A DNA stretch of 34,797 nt from Saprospiraceae bacterium (lineage in GTDB: Bacteria > Bacteroidota > Bacteroidia > Chitinophagales > Saprospiraceae). The notes beneath the pieces were generated by a model. It had not been told where the DNA came from and made no database searches. It saw only the letters and a program-made list of their open reading frames with translations. The stretch lies in NCBI GenBank assembly GCA_021739645.1, contig JAIPBL010000069.1:1-34797 (forward strand). The letters run 5' to 3'. How positions within the stretch are numbered: the stretch's first letter is position 1; each line of letters opens with the position of its first letter. Positions 16,195-24,481 of the stretch are shown in pieces. The position numbers and the translations under genes were made by a program.

Positions 16195-17613
16195 TCACAA
16201 TTTGGCAGTAAAACCCAGCAACTCGGCTTCCCGAAACTTGCCCGCCATCAGCTGCACACCCACCGGCAACCCGCATGGATGCTGGCCTATCGGCAATGCG
16301 ATAGCAGGCATTCCGACCATGTTTGCTTGTACGGTAAAAATATCGGCGAGGTACATCGCCACGGGGTCATCCGCCATCTCGCCGATGCTCCAGGCTGGCG
16401 TCGGAGAGGCGGGCATTAGGATAAAGTTAAAGTTTTCTAAAATTGCCTCCGTGCGCTCCAAAATCAGCCGCCGAACTTGCTGTGCCTTGGCGAAATAGGC
16501 ATCGTAGTACCCCGCACTCAGCACGAAAGTGCCCAGCATGATTCGGCGTTTCACCTCCGTGCCGAAGCCCTCCGTCCTCGATTTTTTATACACTTCGTGG
16601 ATGTTCTTCGCCCCCGCTGTCCGGTGGCCAAAGCGGATACCGTCATACCTGCTCAGGTTGCTCGAAGCCTCGGCGGTGGTTAGCACATAATATGCCGGAA
16701 TGATGAAATCGAGGTAGTCGAAGCTCACAGGTTCGACCGTGTGGCCCGCATTTTTCAGTTTTTCAATAAAATCAAAAGTCAGCTTTTTCACTTCTTCGTC
16801 CATGCCGGGGTGATTGAGGGCTTCATCAAAATAAGCAATCCTCTTCGAGCCGCCGAACTCCAGTTCGGCGGAGTGAAAAGGCTTCGCACTTTGGTCGCAA
16901 GTCGCATCAAACTCATCCGACCCAGCCATCACTTCCAACAGCGCCGCCACATCCGCCACCTCATTTGCCAAAATGCCAATCTGGTCAAAACTGGAAGCGT
17001 AGGCCAGCAGCCCGTGCCTCGAAATTCGACCGTAGGTCGGCTTGAACCCGACCACGCCACAGAAGGCCGCTGGCTGTCGCACCGACCCGCCCGTGTCGCT
17101 GCCGATGGAGGCCAGGCAAGTGCCCGCCTGCACCGCTACCGCCGAGGCGCCGCTACTGCCGCCCGGCACCTTCGTGGGGTCGGCGGCATTGCGGGTGGGG
17201 CCGTAGCAGGAGGTTTCATTGGTGCTACCCATGGCAAACTCGTCGCAGTTCACCCGCCCGATGATGATGGCATCCTCGGCCAGTAGCCGCTCCACCGCCG
17301 TGGCACTGAACAGCGATTTGAAGCCTTTCAGAATTTTGGAACCTGCTGTGACCTCGTGTCCGGCGTAGCAGATGACGTCTTTCAGGGAAATGACTGCGCC
17401 GAACAGTTTGCCCACGGAATTGGGTTTTTGCTGGAATTTTTCATCCAATTCCTTCGCCCGCTGCCGGGCTTCATCGGTGAAAACTTCGATGTAGATGTTG
17501 AGGTGCCGGGTCAGCTCGATGCGTTCGAGGTAGTGCTCGACGAGCTGCACGCAGGTGGTCTTTCCTTCTGAAATGGCGGATTGGATGGCGGGGAGGGATG
17601 TTGTAATGGGCAC
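16195..17613 (-). CDS. gatA: Glutamyl-tRNA(Gln) amidotransferase subunit A
   Basis: GatA is the glutaminase subunit of GatCAB, which turns Glu-tRNA(Gln), and in some species Asp-tRNA(Asn), into the correct amidated tRNA. The amidase signature is complete: catalytic Lys in ISLKDVICY, cis-Ser in VPGGSSGASAVAVQ and the nucleophile Ser in GSDTGGSVRQPAAFCG. The frame stays open to a TTG at 17691, but GTG 17613 (read as VPITTSLPAIQSAISEG) aligns best with the usual N-terminus and gives 472 residues; no ATG is available. gatB and gatC are not nearby, as is usual in Bacteroidota where the subunits are often scattered. gltX is in the same window, 15 kb away, and supplies the misacylated substrate if it is non-discriminating. 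Confidence 0.93.
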   Translation of the reverse strand: MPITTSLPAIQSAISEGKTTCVQLVEHYLERIELTRHLNIYIEVFTDEARQRAKELDEKFQQKPNSVGKLFGAVISLKDVICYAGHEVTAGSKILKGFKSLFSATAVERLLAEDAIIIGRVNCDEFAMGSTNETSCYGPTRNAADPTKVPGGSSGASAVAVQAGTCLASIGSDTGGSVRQPAAFCGVVGFKPTYGRISRHGLLAYASSFDQIGILANEVADVAALLEVMAGSDEFDATCDQSAKPFHSAELEFGGSKRIAYFDEALNHPGMDEEVKKLTFDFIEKLKNAGHTVEPVSFDYLDFIIPAYYVLTTAEASSNLSRYDGIRFGHRTAGAKNIHEVYKKSRTEGFGTEVKRRIMLGTFVLSAGYYDAYFAKAQQVRRLILERTEAILENFNFILMPASPTPAWSIGEMADDPVAMYLADIFTVQANMVGMPAIALPIGQHPCGLPVGVQLMAGKFREAELLGFTAKL

Positions 17614-17808
17614 AGCAGAATCTAGTTTAATTGTTTTGACGATAGTTCCCGGTACGCAAATCGGGGCGCAAAGATACCGCCAAGCGGGCAATCATTTTTC
17701 CGTTGTCCGTCATTTTGGGCAACCTGTCAGTGGACATTTCTCCGAAAGTCATTCTCAAAAGCTGTGTCCCACTGTGCTTTTGGTTCACATCTGAGCACTG
17801 GCCTTTTG

Positions 17809-18018
17809 TCAAAAGTGATAGCTGACATTGAAATATCTCAGGTAATCAGAATTGCCAGAAATTTCGGTTCGCCGGTAATTGAACTCCCGTTCGGCTGGCC
17901 CTTCAATGCCCGGCTCGAACCGGTCTTGCCTGTTTTTGATAAAACTGATGGCTGCACCAAAGCTCAATTCATAAGAAAGGCTGAACCGTGGGTGGAAATA
18001 ATATTTGACATCGAAGTC
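17809..18018 (-). pseudogene. C-terminal fragment of an outer-membrane beta-barrel protein
   Basis: The minus strand is open for 69 codons up to the left end of the IS element and ends at TGA 17809-17811. The translation alternates as in membrane beta-strands: DFDVKYYFHPRFSLSYELSF, then FNYRRTEISGNSDYLRYFNV with the final SYHF. The terminal Phe is the classic outer-membrane barrel C-terminal residue recognised by BamA. The 5' part is missing: the IS lies where it should be. The parent family cannot be named from 69 residues. Confidence 0.65.
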
Positions 18019-18035
18019 GTTTAAAAATGATTTGT
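18019..18035. repeat. Left terminal inverted repeat of the IS
   Basis: GTTTAAAAATGATTTGT, exact reverse complement of 18947-18963. Confidence 0.85.
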
Positions 18036-18036
18036 T

Positions 18037-18864
18037 TTAAAAATACTCTGGGTTAACCTTCCTCAGCAAAATCATTGAAAAAGCAATGTAATGGAGGCTC
18101 AGCCAATTCCGAGATGTGGTTTCAAACCGGGTCAAAATGGTCTTGAAAGCGTCAAGCCAAGCGTTCGTCCTTTCTATGGCAAAACGTTCTTTGTACAGTT
18201 CTTCATCCAAAAGATGGTCATAATCTGGCTCTTTTGCATTCCGTTTATTTATATCAACGTTTGCGAATATCCCGAACAGGCCGCACAGTTCCCTGAACGC
18301 CGCACAGTCAAAGCCCGCATCCGCATTTAAAAACAATCCGTTTGTTGAAATGCCGGCGAGCTCCAGGTCGGCGACCATTTTTGTCAGTGCTTTTTTTATT
18401 TCGTACAGGTCATGGTGGTTCCCGGCGACCGGGTCCGAAGCGGTCAGCGGTATGCCCTGCATGTCGCACAAAAAGAGCATGTTCGTCGTTTCGCACTTTT
18501 TCCTGCCCTGATAATCCACGTCTTCCCCGCCCCGTTTGGCTGGGGTATGGCTACCGTCAAATTGGACGCTGGACATGTCAAGGCTGGATTTGTTGATGCT
18601 CAACAGTTTTGTCCAGAGCCTTTTCCATCAGCCATCTTTTGACCACTTGCTGAAATGGTAAAATATTGATTGCCAGCAGGTTAGTATCCTGCTTCAAAAA
18701 TGACCGACCGGCAGTTCCCGCCATTGAGTGCCTGTTTTTGCCCTGTGGATGATGGCCTTGACAATGCGCCACAGCGGGACTTTTGTTCTCCTGCCAAGGT
18801 GTGTTTGGCTTAAATGGGGCAAAAGGTTTTCCGTGATGAACTTCTTGGTTAACTTTACATACAT
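18037..18864 (-). pseudogene. IS5-family transposase with two in-frame TGA codons
   Basis: From ATG 18864 the frame reads MYVKLTKKFITENLLPHLSQ, then an IS5 N-terminal domain up to WRELPVGHF, a TGA at 18694-18696, a block CWQSIFYHFSKWSKDG, a second TGA at 18628-18630, and an uninterrupted C-terminal part of about 196 residues. All segments are in the same frame. The DDE residues appear as Asp in SVQFDGSHTPAKRGGE, Asp in FLNADAGFD and Glu in FAIERTNAWLDAF. Elsewhere in the window TGA acts as a normal stop, so the simplest reading is nonsense decay. The first interruption also lies in a segment that aligns poorly (SRILT), so a small local rearrangement is possible there. Confidence 0.85.
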
Positions 18865-18946
18865 GGTTGCAAAAGATTTTGTTGTTGATGTGAAAACTAC
18901 AACTTAATGCTTTTGCAACTTTTCATTTGCTTCGGTAAAATCTGAC

Positions 18947-18963
18947 ACAAATCATTTTTAAAC
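18947..18963. repeat. Right terminal inverted repeat of the IS
   Basis: ACAAATCATTTTTAAAC, exact reverse complement of 18019-18035. Confidence 0.85.
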
Positions 18964-19110
18964 AACTTCATCATCTCTCCGGTAGGCGAGCGCTTGATGA
19001 AAGGACTGATTGTTTCAAAAAATCATGAGATAGATTTAGCGGGTTTGCCAAAAGGAATGCGCCTGCTCAAAATCGGAAACAAGGGCTATAAAATTGTGAA
19101 AACGGAGTAG
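18964..19110 (+). pseudogene. C-terminal fragment of a T9SS sorting-domain protein
   Basis: Immediately right of the IS the plus strand is open for 48 codons to TAG 19108-19110: NFIISPVGERLMKGLIVSKN, then HEIDLAGLPKGMRLLKIGNK and GYKIVKTE. This is the end of a type A Por-secretion (T9SS) C-terminal domain, whose hallmarks are the SGLPKGMYxLxI strand and the final KxVKx. The rest of the cargo protein is missing. It shows that the organism has, or had, type IX secretion. Confidence 0.75.
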
Positions 19111-19436
19111 TACGTGATACCTCCAATCACTATATTGGTTTTGCTATATGTGCGCAAATAGGTTTTCCCGACCGTCGGTACGGGACAGGTAATGCAAACA
19201 GGGGTTTAGGGCGGAACTCCCCAAATGTAACCCTCCCCCGATGAGCCGCTTCCGCTATTCGGGACGGCGAAGAGGGGCAAAATGTCAAGGAATTTAATTT
19301 ACGCTGTGCTTATTGCCATATTTATGTAACCATCCCATACGACACGACCCTTCCCCTATACGGCTGTTTTCAGTAGGACAAAGTCCCACTGCAAGGTGTC
19401 TGTTGTCAAATTTTTGTCGCAATATGTCGCTAATTT
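19111..19436. other. Intergenic region with two GC-rich hairpins
   Basis: No gene is supported in these 326 bp. Two compact GC-rich imperfect hairpins occur at 19167-19184 (CCCGACCGTCGGTACGGG) and 19237-19263 (CCCGATGAGC paired with GCTATTCGGG). Both end in CGGGAC, so they could be copies of a REP-like element. Confidence 0.4.
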
Positions 19437-21860
19437 TCACCAAACCACCTCCAAACTCTCACCCTGTTTCACCTCCACATCCCAGCTTCCGCCGTCGCCG
19501 CTGACCAATTTGACTGTACCGCCCACCCTCGAAAATACTTTCACTTTAAGCACTTTCCCGTCCTTCCAGTCCATGTCAATCACGAAGCCGCCACGGGCGC
19601 AGAGGCCCTTCACGGAGCCACTTTTCCAGGCATCGGGCAGGGCGGGCAGCAGGTAAATCCGGCGGTCGTCAGACTGTACCAGCATTTCCGCCACCGCCGC
19701 TGCTCCACCGAAATTGCCGTCAATCTGGAACGGCGGATGCGCATCGAAGAGGTTGGGATAGGTGCCGCCGCCTCGTTTCATGTCGGTCTTTTTGCCATCT
19801 GGTGGCACGAAGCGGAGGAGTTCCCGGTACATTTTGTAGGCCCGGTTGCCATCGTGGAGCCTCGCCCAAAGGTTGATGCGCCAGCCCTTCGACCAGCCCG
19901 TAGTCTCGTCGCCCTTGATTTCCAGTGTCTTGCGACAAGCATCGGCCAGTGTGGGCGACTCCTCAGGGGTGATGCTGTGGCCGGGGTGCAGCCCGAACAA
20001 ATGCGACTGGTGGCGGTGCTTCGGGTCTTCATCCTGCCAGTCGTAGAACCACTCCTGGAGGCCGCCCGTCCGGCTGATTTGGTAGGGGTACAGTTGCGCC
20101 AGCGCCGACTGTAACTGCCGCATGAAATCGGCGTCCACGTTCAGTTTTTTTGCTGCCGCAATGTTCTGTGCAAAGCACTCCCGAATCATGGCGAGGTCGG
20201 CAGTGCCACCGTAAAAAGTGGCGCCGTGGTAGCCCTCCAGCGTCACATATTTGTTTTCTGGCGAGGTGCTGGGCGAGGTGATGAGGTACTGCCCCGACTT
20301 GTCCGTCATCAGCCAGCCCAGGCAAAATTCGGCAGCGCCCTTCATCAGCGGGTAGCCCTCGTTGCGAAGCCAAGCCGTGTCCTGCGTGAAGGTGAAATGC
20401 TCCCACAGGTGCGTACTGAGCCAAGTGCCGCCCATGTTCCAGTTTGCCCAAACGGGGTCACCCTTTCCGAAGTCACCAACGGGGTTGCTCATTGCCCAAA
20501 TGTCGGAATTGTGGCAGGCTGCCCAGCCCTTTTCCACGCCATAAAAAGTCTTGGCAGTGACGGCCCCGGTGGTCGCCACGTTTTTGATGAAAGTCAACAA
20601 CGAGCCGTGCATTTCGCTCAGGTTGCAGGTTTCAGCCAGCCAATAATTCTCCTCGGCGTTGATGTTGATGGTGTAGTTGCTGCTCCACGGCGGACGGATG
20701 TACGGGTTCCAGATGCCCTGGAGGTTGGCAGGCACGCCCGGCGTCCGGCTGCTGCTGATGAGTAGGTAGCGCCCGTACTGGAAGTACAAGATTTCGAGGT
20801 TTTTATCCTCGTAGCCTTCAGCGTAGCGCTTGAGGCGCTCGTCGGTAGGCAGAGCTTGTCCCGATCCATCGGGATTGAGGGCATCGGTGGGGCCGAGGTC
20901 GAGGGATACCCGTTTGAAGAAAGTATTGTAATCTTTGAGGTGTGCTTTTCTGAGGTCGGCGTAGGTTTTGCCGCTGGCATTTTTGAGGTTTCGCTTCGCA
21001 ATGGCGGCGCAGTCCTTCCCTTCCGTCACGGGGTCTTTGTCGAAGCCATTGAAACTGGTGGCGATGGAAACGAAGATGATGGCTTCCGTGCCATTGCGCA
21101 AGCCGATGTTGCTGCCATTTTTCACCACCTCGCCGCCCATATTTTTGATGGTAAAAAGGTTGGTAAACTTCGTGCCCCGACCTTCCTCAAACTGAACGGC
21201 ATTGGGCATGTCGCCCCGGTAGCTCGGCTCGGCACGGTAGGGCGCATAGCCGTTCACGGTGAGTATGTTTTCCGTCGGCGAAAGGATGTAGCGCAGTTTG
21301 CTTTTGAAACCAATATCAAAATTAAGCCCCCCCTTTTTGCTGCTCGTCAGCCGGATGACCATCACCGAGTCCGGCGCAGAAATGAAGTATTCCCGCTGGA
21401 ATTTCACCCCGTTCACCTCGTACCGCACCGTGCTCACCGCCTGTTCGATGTCTAGTTCCCGGTAGTAGTTTTTCACCTCGCCTTTTTCATGCTGAAAATT
21501 CAAGTACATCGTGCCAAGCGGGGCAAAGCTCTGCGAGAAGGCGCCTTGCAGGTGCTTGTTCAGGGAGTCGGCGGCGGGGTAGTCCTCGTTGGCCAGTGCC
21601 TCCCGGATGGCGGGCAGCCAGGTGTGGGCATCGGGGTTCATGTCCCGGTCCACCGGCCCGCCCGACCAGAGCGTGGCGTCGTTGAGGAACATGGAATCCA
21701 CGGTCACGCCGCCGAAGACGGAAGCGCCGATGCGGCCATTGCCGAGCACGAGGGTTTCCTCAAAGAACTCGGCGGGGCGGTCGTACCAGAGGGTGTGGGT
21801 GGATTGGGCGTGGGTGAAGTGGCCGACGGCGAGGAGGGACAGGATGAGTGAGATTTTCAT
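19437..21860 (-). CDS. Glycoside hydrolase family 95 protein (alpha-L-fucosidase or related)
   Basis: An exported glycosidase of 807 residues that probably removes terminal alpha-linked L-fucose or L-galactose from polysaccharides. Signal peptide [19 protein letters not shown]. The N-terminal beta-domain opens with [20 protein letters not shown], typical of GH95 (W..PA..W.EALPLGNGRLGAMVFG). Catalytic positions match those known for the Bifidobacterium enzyme: NINAEENYW (two Asn that activate water), Glu in the [11 protein letters not shown] loop and Asp in [20 protein letters not shown]-terminal beta-domain follows. It has no T9SS tail and no lipobox. It is last in a likely three-gene operon with the propeller lipoprotein (70 nt upstream) and a small secreted protein. 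No SusCD pair is nearby. Confidence 0.95.
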   Translation of the reverse strand: MKISLILSLLAVGHFTHAQSTHTLWYDRPAEFFEETLVLGNGRIGASVFGGVTVDSMFLNDATLWSGGPVDRDMNPDAHTWLPAIREALANEDYPAADSLNKHLQGAFSQSFAPLGTMYLNFQHEKGEVKNYYRELDIEQAVSTVRYEVNGVKFQREYFISAPDSVMVIRLTSSKKGGLNFDIGFKSKLRYILSPTENILTVNGYAPYRAEPSYRGDMPNAVQFEEGRGTKFTNLFTIKNMGGEVVKNGSNIGLRNGTEAIIFVSIATSFNGFDKDPVTEGKDCAAIAKRNLKNASGKTYADLRKAHLKDYNTFFKRVSLDLGPTDALNPDGSGQALPTDERLKRYAEGYEDKNLEILYFQYGRYLLISSSRTPGVPANLQGIWNPYIRPPWSSNYTININAEENYWLAETCNLSEMHGSLLTFIKNVATTGAVTAKTFYGVEKGWAACHNSDIWAMSNPVGDFGKGDPVWANWNMGGTWLSTHLWEHFTFTQDTAWLRNEGYPLMKGAAEFCLGWLMTDKSGQYLITSPSTSPENKYVTLEGYHGATFYGGTADLAMIRECFAQNIAAAKKLNVDADFMRQLQSALAQLYPYQISRTGGLQEWFYDWQDEDPKHRHQSHLFGLHPGHSITPEESPTLADACRKTLEIKGDETTGWSKGWRINLWARLHDGNRAYKMYRELLRFVPPDGKKTDMKRGGGTYPNLFDAHPPFQIDGNFGGAAAVAEMLVQSDDRRIYLLPALPDAWKSGSVKGLCARGGFVIDMDWKDGKVLKVKVFSRVGGTVKLVSGDGGSWDVEVKQGESLEVVW

Positions 21861-21930
21861 GGACAGATTTTGGGGTGAAGGTAAGAATATGATTTGAGCC
21901 GATTAAACATCCTATTTGGCTCAAACCCCC

Positions 21931-23004
21931 TCAGCACCCCCGCCCAGTCGCCCCATAAACCACGCCATCCAGCACCATCAGCTGAAGGAACGGTACTTCT
22001 GGCCTCGAATAAACTTCGTTCCACTGCTTGCCAGTCGAGAGCATGACACCAAACGGCTCACCGTAGGAAAAATGGTAAATATCCTTCCAGGTTTTGCCCC
22101 AGTCTTGGGACAAATAGATGCCGTCCCATTGTGTGCGCAACAGGTTATTTCCCGTTTTGACGACTTCCAGCACAGCAATATCATGCACGACGCCGTCTTG
22201 GATAGGGTTCCATGTTTTACCCATATCATCCGAAAATTCCAGCCCTTTTTCCGTGTCCATGGCGATGATTTTGCCATCCACCACCGACAGTTCGGAAGGC
22301 TTGATTTTCCGGTTGACCACGTTCCAGGTTTTACCGTTGTCGCTGGACACTGCGATGCCCTCGTAGGTGCCTGCCACGAAATTATCACCGACTTTCAGCA
22401 GGCCCCTCATTTGTGGTTTATTGGAGATTTGCCGCCAAACCTCCCCTCCGTCTGGCAAGGCGTAAATGCCGCTGTCGGTGCCAATCCACAGCTCCTTGCC
22501 CGTCCGCAGGATGGACTTCACCCTTTCGCCTCCTAGGTTGTGGTTCAGCGAGACCCAGCTTTTGCCGACATTATTACTGACATAAATGCCGTTCTTGTAC
22601 ACCCCCGCATAAATATTTCCCCTGTCCACGTACAGGCTGGTGATTCCGTTGCTCGGCAGGGAAGTGGTGTCGAGCTGCTGCCAACTTTGCCGTTCCGGGT
22701 CGCTGAGGAAGACGCCGAAATTGTTGGACCCGAGCACGATTTGCCTGCCCAGTGTGTCCATGTGCGACACCGCCAAGTTTTCGGGAAGGCCGTCGCTTAT
22801 TGGCGTCCAAGAACGCCCATTGTCGTCGGAGCGGAACATGGAGGCGAGGCGACCAGGCCGCACGGTTAGCTTATCGGCAGTTTGAGCGCCGTTCGCATCA
22901 ACTTCCTTGTCGGCTGTTGATGCTGAAACGATTTGGTCGTTGGAGGGTGCATCGGTGCAACCAGCGAAGGCGAGGAGGAGAATTGGCAATAATTTATGAA
23001 GCAT
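21931..23004 (-). CDS. Asp-box beta-propeller lipoprotein
   Basis: A 357-residue lipoprotein: signal MLHKLLPILLLAFAGC with the lipobox LAFAGC. The body has at least five Asp-box (BNR-like) repeats of the form S/D-x-D-x-G-K-T-W: DDNGRSWTPI, NNVGKSWVSL, SDNGKTWNVV, SDDMGKTWNPI and SQDWGKTWKDI. These build sialidase/Ycf48/sortilin-type beta-propellers, and none of the sialidase catalytic Arg triad is evident. It is therefore more likely a binding or scaffolding propeller than a sialidase. It sits between the GH95 gene and the small secreted protein (30 nt gap), suggesting a common transcript. Function is unknown. Confidence 0.85.
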   Translation of the reverse strand: MLHKLLPILLLAFAGCTDAPSNDQIVSASTADKEVDANGAQTADKLTVRPGRLASMFRSDDNGRSWTPISDGLPENLAVSHMDTLGRQIVLGSNNFGVFLSDPERQSWQQLDTTSLPSNGITSLYVDRGNIYAGVYKNGIYVSNNVGKSWVSLNHNLGGERVKSILRTGKELWIGTDSGIYALPDGGEVWRQISNKPQMRGLLKVGDNFVAGTYEGIAVSSDNGKTWNVVNRKIKPSELSVVDGKIIAMDTEKGLEFSDDMGKTWNPIQDGVVHDIAVLEVVKTGNNLLRTQWDGIYLSQDWGKTWKDIYHFSYGEPFGVMLSTGKQWNEVYSRPEVPFLQLMVLDGVVYGATGRGC

Positions 23005-23034
23005 GATTGATATTTTTTTGATTTTTTTGAATGA

Positions 23035-23445
23035 TTATTTTACCAAAATCTCACTGTGTGGCAGCGAAAATTCGTCGTCAGTGGTCAGCAGCACAATGGC
23101 ATCGCCGGGCTTGCATTTTGCCAGCACCGTTTTGATGTCCACCTGCATGAAAGTCTTGTCGGAAAAGGAAAGCAGCGTCTGCGTGTTGGCGTCCCGGATG
23201 GCGATTCTGAAACCAATCTTCCCGGTGGGGACGCCGCCGTCGGATGATAAGTTGGCGGTTTGGACGGAGAGTTCGCCACTGGCCGATTTCGTGATTTCGC
23301 AGTGGCCGGTCGGTGAATAATCGTTCACCACCATCTTGCTGTCCACGAAGGCAGCGGCACAATTCGAGAACTGTTTTTGCCCAAAAGCACTGGAAATGGT
23401 GGTGGCGAAGATGGCCAAGCAAAGCAGCATTTTTACGGAGTTCAT
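23035..23445 (-). CDS. Small secreted protein of unknown function
   Basis: Not recognised. ATG 23445 starts a 136-residue product with a signal peptide (MNSVKMLLCLAIFATTISSA, then FGQ), whereas the longer open frame would put 27 non-secretory residues ahead of it. The mature part is about 113 residues with two Cys (SNCAAAF, LAKCKPGD), which may form a disulfide. It looks like a beta-rich fold: KIGFRIAIRDANTQTLLSF, then TFMQVDIKTVLAKCKPGDAI and VLLTTDDEFSLPHSEILVK. Divergent from the membrane-anchored winged-helix regulator, with a phased repeat array in between, and first in a likely operon with the propeller and GH95 genes. Confidence 0.7.
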   Translation of the reverse strand: MNSVKMLLCLAIFATTISSAFGQKQFSNCAAAFVDSKMVVNDYSPTGHCEITKSASGELSVQTANLSSDGGVPTGKIGFRIAIRDANTQTLLSFSDKTFMQVDIKTVLAKCKPGDAIVLLTTDDEFSLPHSEILVK

Positions 23446-23477
23446 GTTGGAAAAGTATATTGTGAAAGAATGTGCTA

Positions 23478-23485
23478 CAAAGCTA
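23478..23485 (-). promoter_or_regulatory. -7 box for the small secreted protein operon
   Basis: The minus strand reads TAGCTTTG, an exact TAnnTTTG match, 33 nt before ATG 23445. No TTG is present at -33, so an activator could be needed; the phased GTAAA array begins 22 nt upstream. Confidence 0.45.
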
Positions 23486-23506
23486 TGCCCCATTTGCCCG
23501 AAGAGC

Positions 23507-23543
23507 GTAAAAACCCTGTAAAACAACGTAAATGAAATGTAAA
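23507..23543 (+). promoter_or_regulatory. Helically phased GTAAA direct-repeat array (probable operator)
   Basis: GTAAA occurs at 23507, 23518, 23528 and 23539, spacings 11, 10 and 11 bp, i.e. once per helical turn on one DNA face. Two of the repeats extend to GTAAAACCCT-like sequence. OmpR/PhoB-type winged helices bind head-to-tail direct repeats of about this period. The array lies between the two divergent -7 boxes, next to a gene encoding such a winged helix. Confidence 0.6.
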
Positions 23544-23569
23544 ACCCTATTTACCAAGCATTTAAGCCG

Positions 23570-23577
23570 TATTTTTG
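23570..23577 (+). promoter_or_regulatory. -7 box of the membrane-anchored regulator gene
   Basis: TATTTTTG matches TAnnTTTG exactly and ends 4 nt before ATG 23582. Transcription would begin at or almost at the start codon, giving a leaderless or near-leaderless mRNA. No -33 TTG is visible. Confidence 0.45.
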
Positions 23578-23581
23578 GGCA

Positions 23582-24481
23582 ATGAAAAATCACTTTGTGA
23601 AAATAGGGCTTCCGCTCGTCGTACTGCTGTCTGGGCTGCTGGCAGTGCAGGGCATGGGCTGGATGGGAAAACCCGACCCGACCGATGACCGCCAGTTCGC
23701 CCAAAAGGTGAATCTCGCCATGCGCCAGGCTGCCGACCGCCTGTTCGATATCACAGGGGATTCGACCAGCACCATACCTCCCGTTGAGCAGGTGTCGTCG
23801 GGAGAGTACCTGCTGCGACTGGAAAACAATTTCAAGTACGACAGCCTGCCCTATTTACTGGAGGCGGCGCTGGCGCAATACGGCATCGAGGAAAAATACT
23901 ACGTCAGCGTCAACGACTGCCTGAACAACCTGCTGCTGCTCGGCTACTCACAGGAATCGCTGAAGGAAGGCGAAGCAGCCTGCTTGGGCAGAGACCAGAA
24001 AGCGGGCTGTTACAACCTCTCGGTCGTGTTTCCCGACAGGATTAAAAAAACTGGGAGAAACGGTTGGGCTTGGGCGGTGTTGTTGTTTTTGTTACTTGGA
24101 TTTGCGGCAGCCTATTATTATAAAAACTTGAAAGACAAGCCATTGCAGGTCAGTCGAGCATTGGGCGAAGCTCCGGGCAGTTCATTTTTGGGCTTCGGCA
24201 ATTGCAACTTCGACCCGGCAAATCAATTCGTTCAAATCGGCGACTTGCGCCAGCCGCTCACCTTTCGGGAGGCCAAGCTGCTCCATTTTTTCGTGCAAAA
24301 CCAAAACCTAGTGCTGGAGCGGGACACCATCCTCGCCGCCGTTTGGGAGGATGAAGGCATCATCGTGGGGCGGAGCTTGGACGTGTTCGTTTCCCGCTTG
24401 CGCAAGATTTTACAAAAAGACCCAACGGTGAAAATAGCGAACGTGCACGGGGTGGGGTATCGGCTGGAGGTGGGACTTTAG
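23582..24481 (+). CDS. Membrane-anchored one-component regulator with C-terminal OmpR-type winged helix
   Basis: A 299-residue protein with reverse ToxR/CadC topology. Residues about 7-27 form a hydrophobic signal or membrane segment (VKIGLPLVVLLSGLLAVQGM). A periplasmic domain of about 120 residues with three Cys (NDCLNN, EAACLG, AGCYNL) follows, then a transmembrane helix at about 162-178 (AWAVLLFLLLGFAAAYYY), and a cytoplasmic C-terminal winged helix at about 200-299: LTFREAKLLHFFVQNQNLVLERDTILAAVW, then GRSLDVFVSRLRKILQ and VHGVGYRLEVG. These are the classic trans_reg_C elements including the recognition helix and final hairpin wing. It senses an unknown periplasmic signal and presumably binds the GTAAA array upstream. 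No kinase or phospho-acceptor domain is present. ATG 23582 follows its -7 box. Confidence 0.88.
   Translation: MKNHFVKIGLPLVVLLSGLLAVQGMGWMGKPDPTDDRQFAQKVNLAMRQAADRLFDITGDSTSTIPPVEQVSSGEYLLRLENNFKYDSLPYLLEAALAQYGIEEKYYVSVNDCLNNLLLLGYSQESLKEGEAACLGRDQKAGCYNLSVVFPDRIKKTGRNGWAWAVLLFLLLGFAAAYYYKNLKDKPLQVSRALGEAPGSSFLGFGNCNFDPANQFVQIGDLRQPLTFREAKLLHFFVQNQNLVLERDTILAAVWEDEGIIVGRSLDVFVSRLRKILQKDPTVKIANVHGVGYRLEVGL

Larger units (their letters stand above)
18019..18963 (-). mobile_element. IS5-family insertion sequence, 945 bp, decayed
   Basis: The element is bounded by 17-bp perfect terminal inverted repeats (18019-18035 and 18947-18963) and carries one DDE transposase frame of about 275 codons on the minus strand. 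The size, TIR position just outside the transposase stop (18037-18039), and the IVKAIIHRAKTGTQWRELP N-terminal motif fit the IS5 family. No convincing target duplication is visible: the left flank ends ...GAAGTC and the right begins AACTTC. The transposase has two in-frame stops, so the copy is probably inactive. Each flank is a different truncated gene. Confidence 0.85.

Noticed and set aside
17614-17691. GatA start at TTG 17691
   Set aside because: The extra 26 residues (Cys/Pro-rich) do not match the family N-terminus; GTG 17613 fits better, though this is not certain.
20226-20765. Long plus-strand frames antisense to the GH95, gltX, DEAD-box and nor genes
   Set aside because: They are antisense shadows caused by GC-rich codon patterns of the real genes and have no homology.
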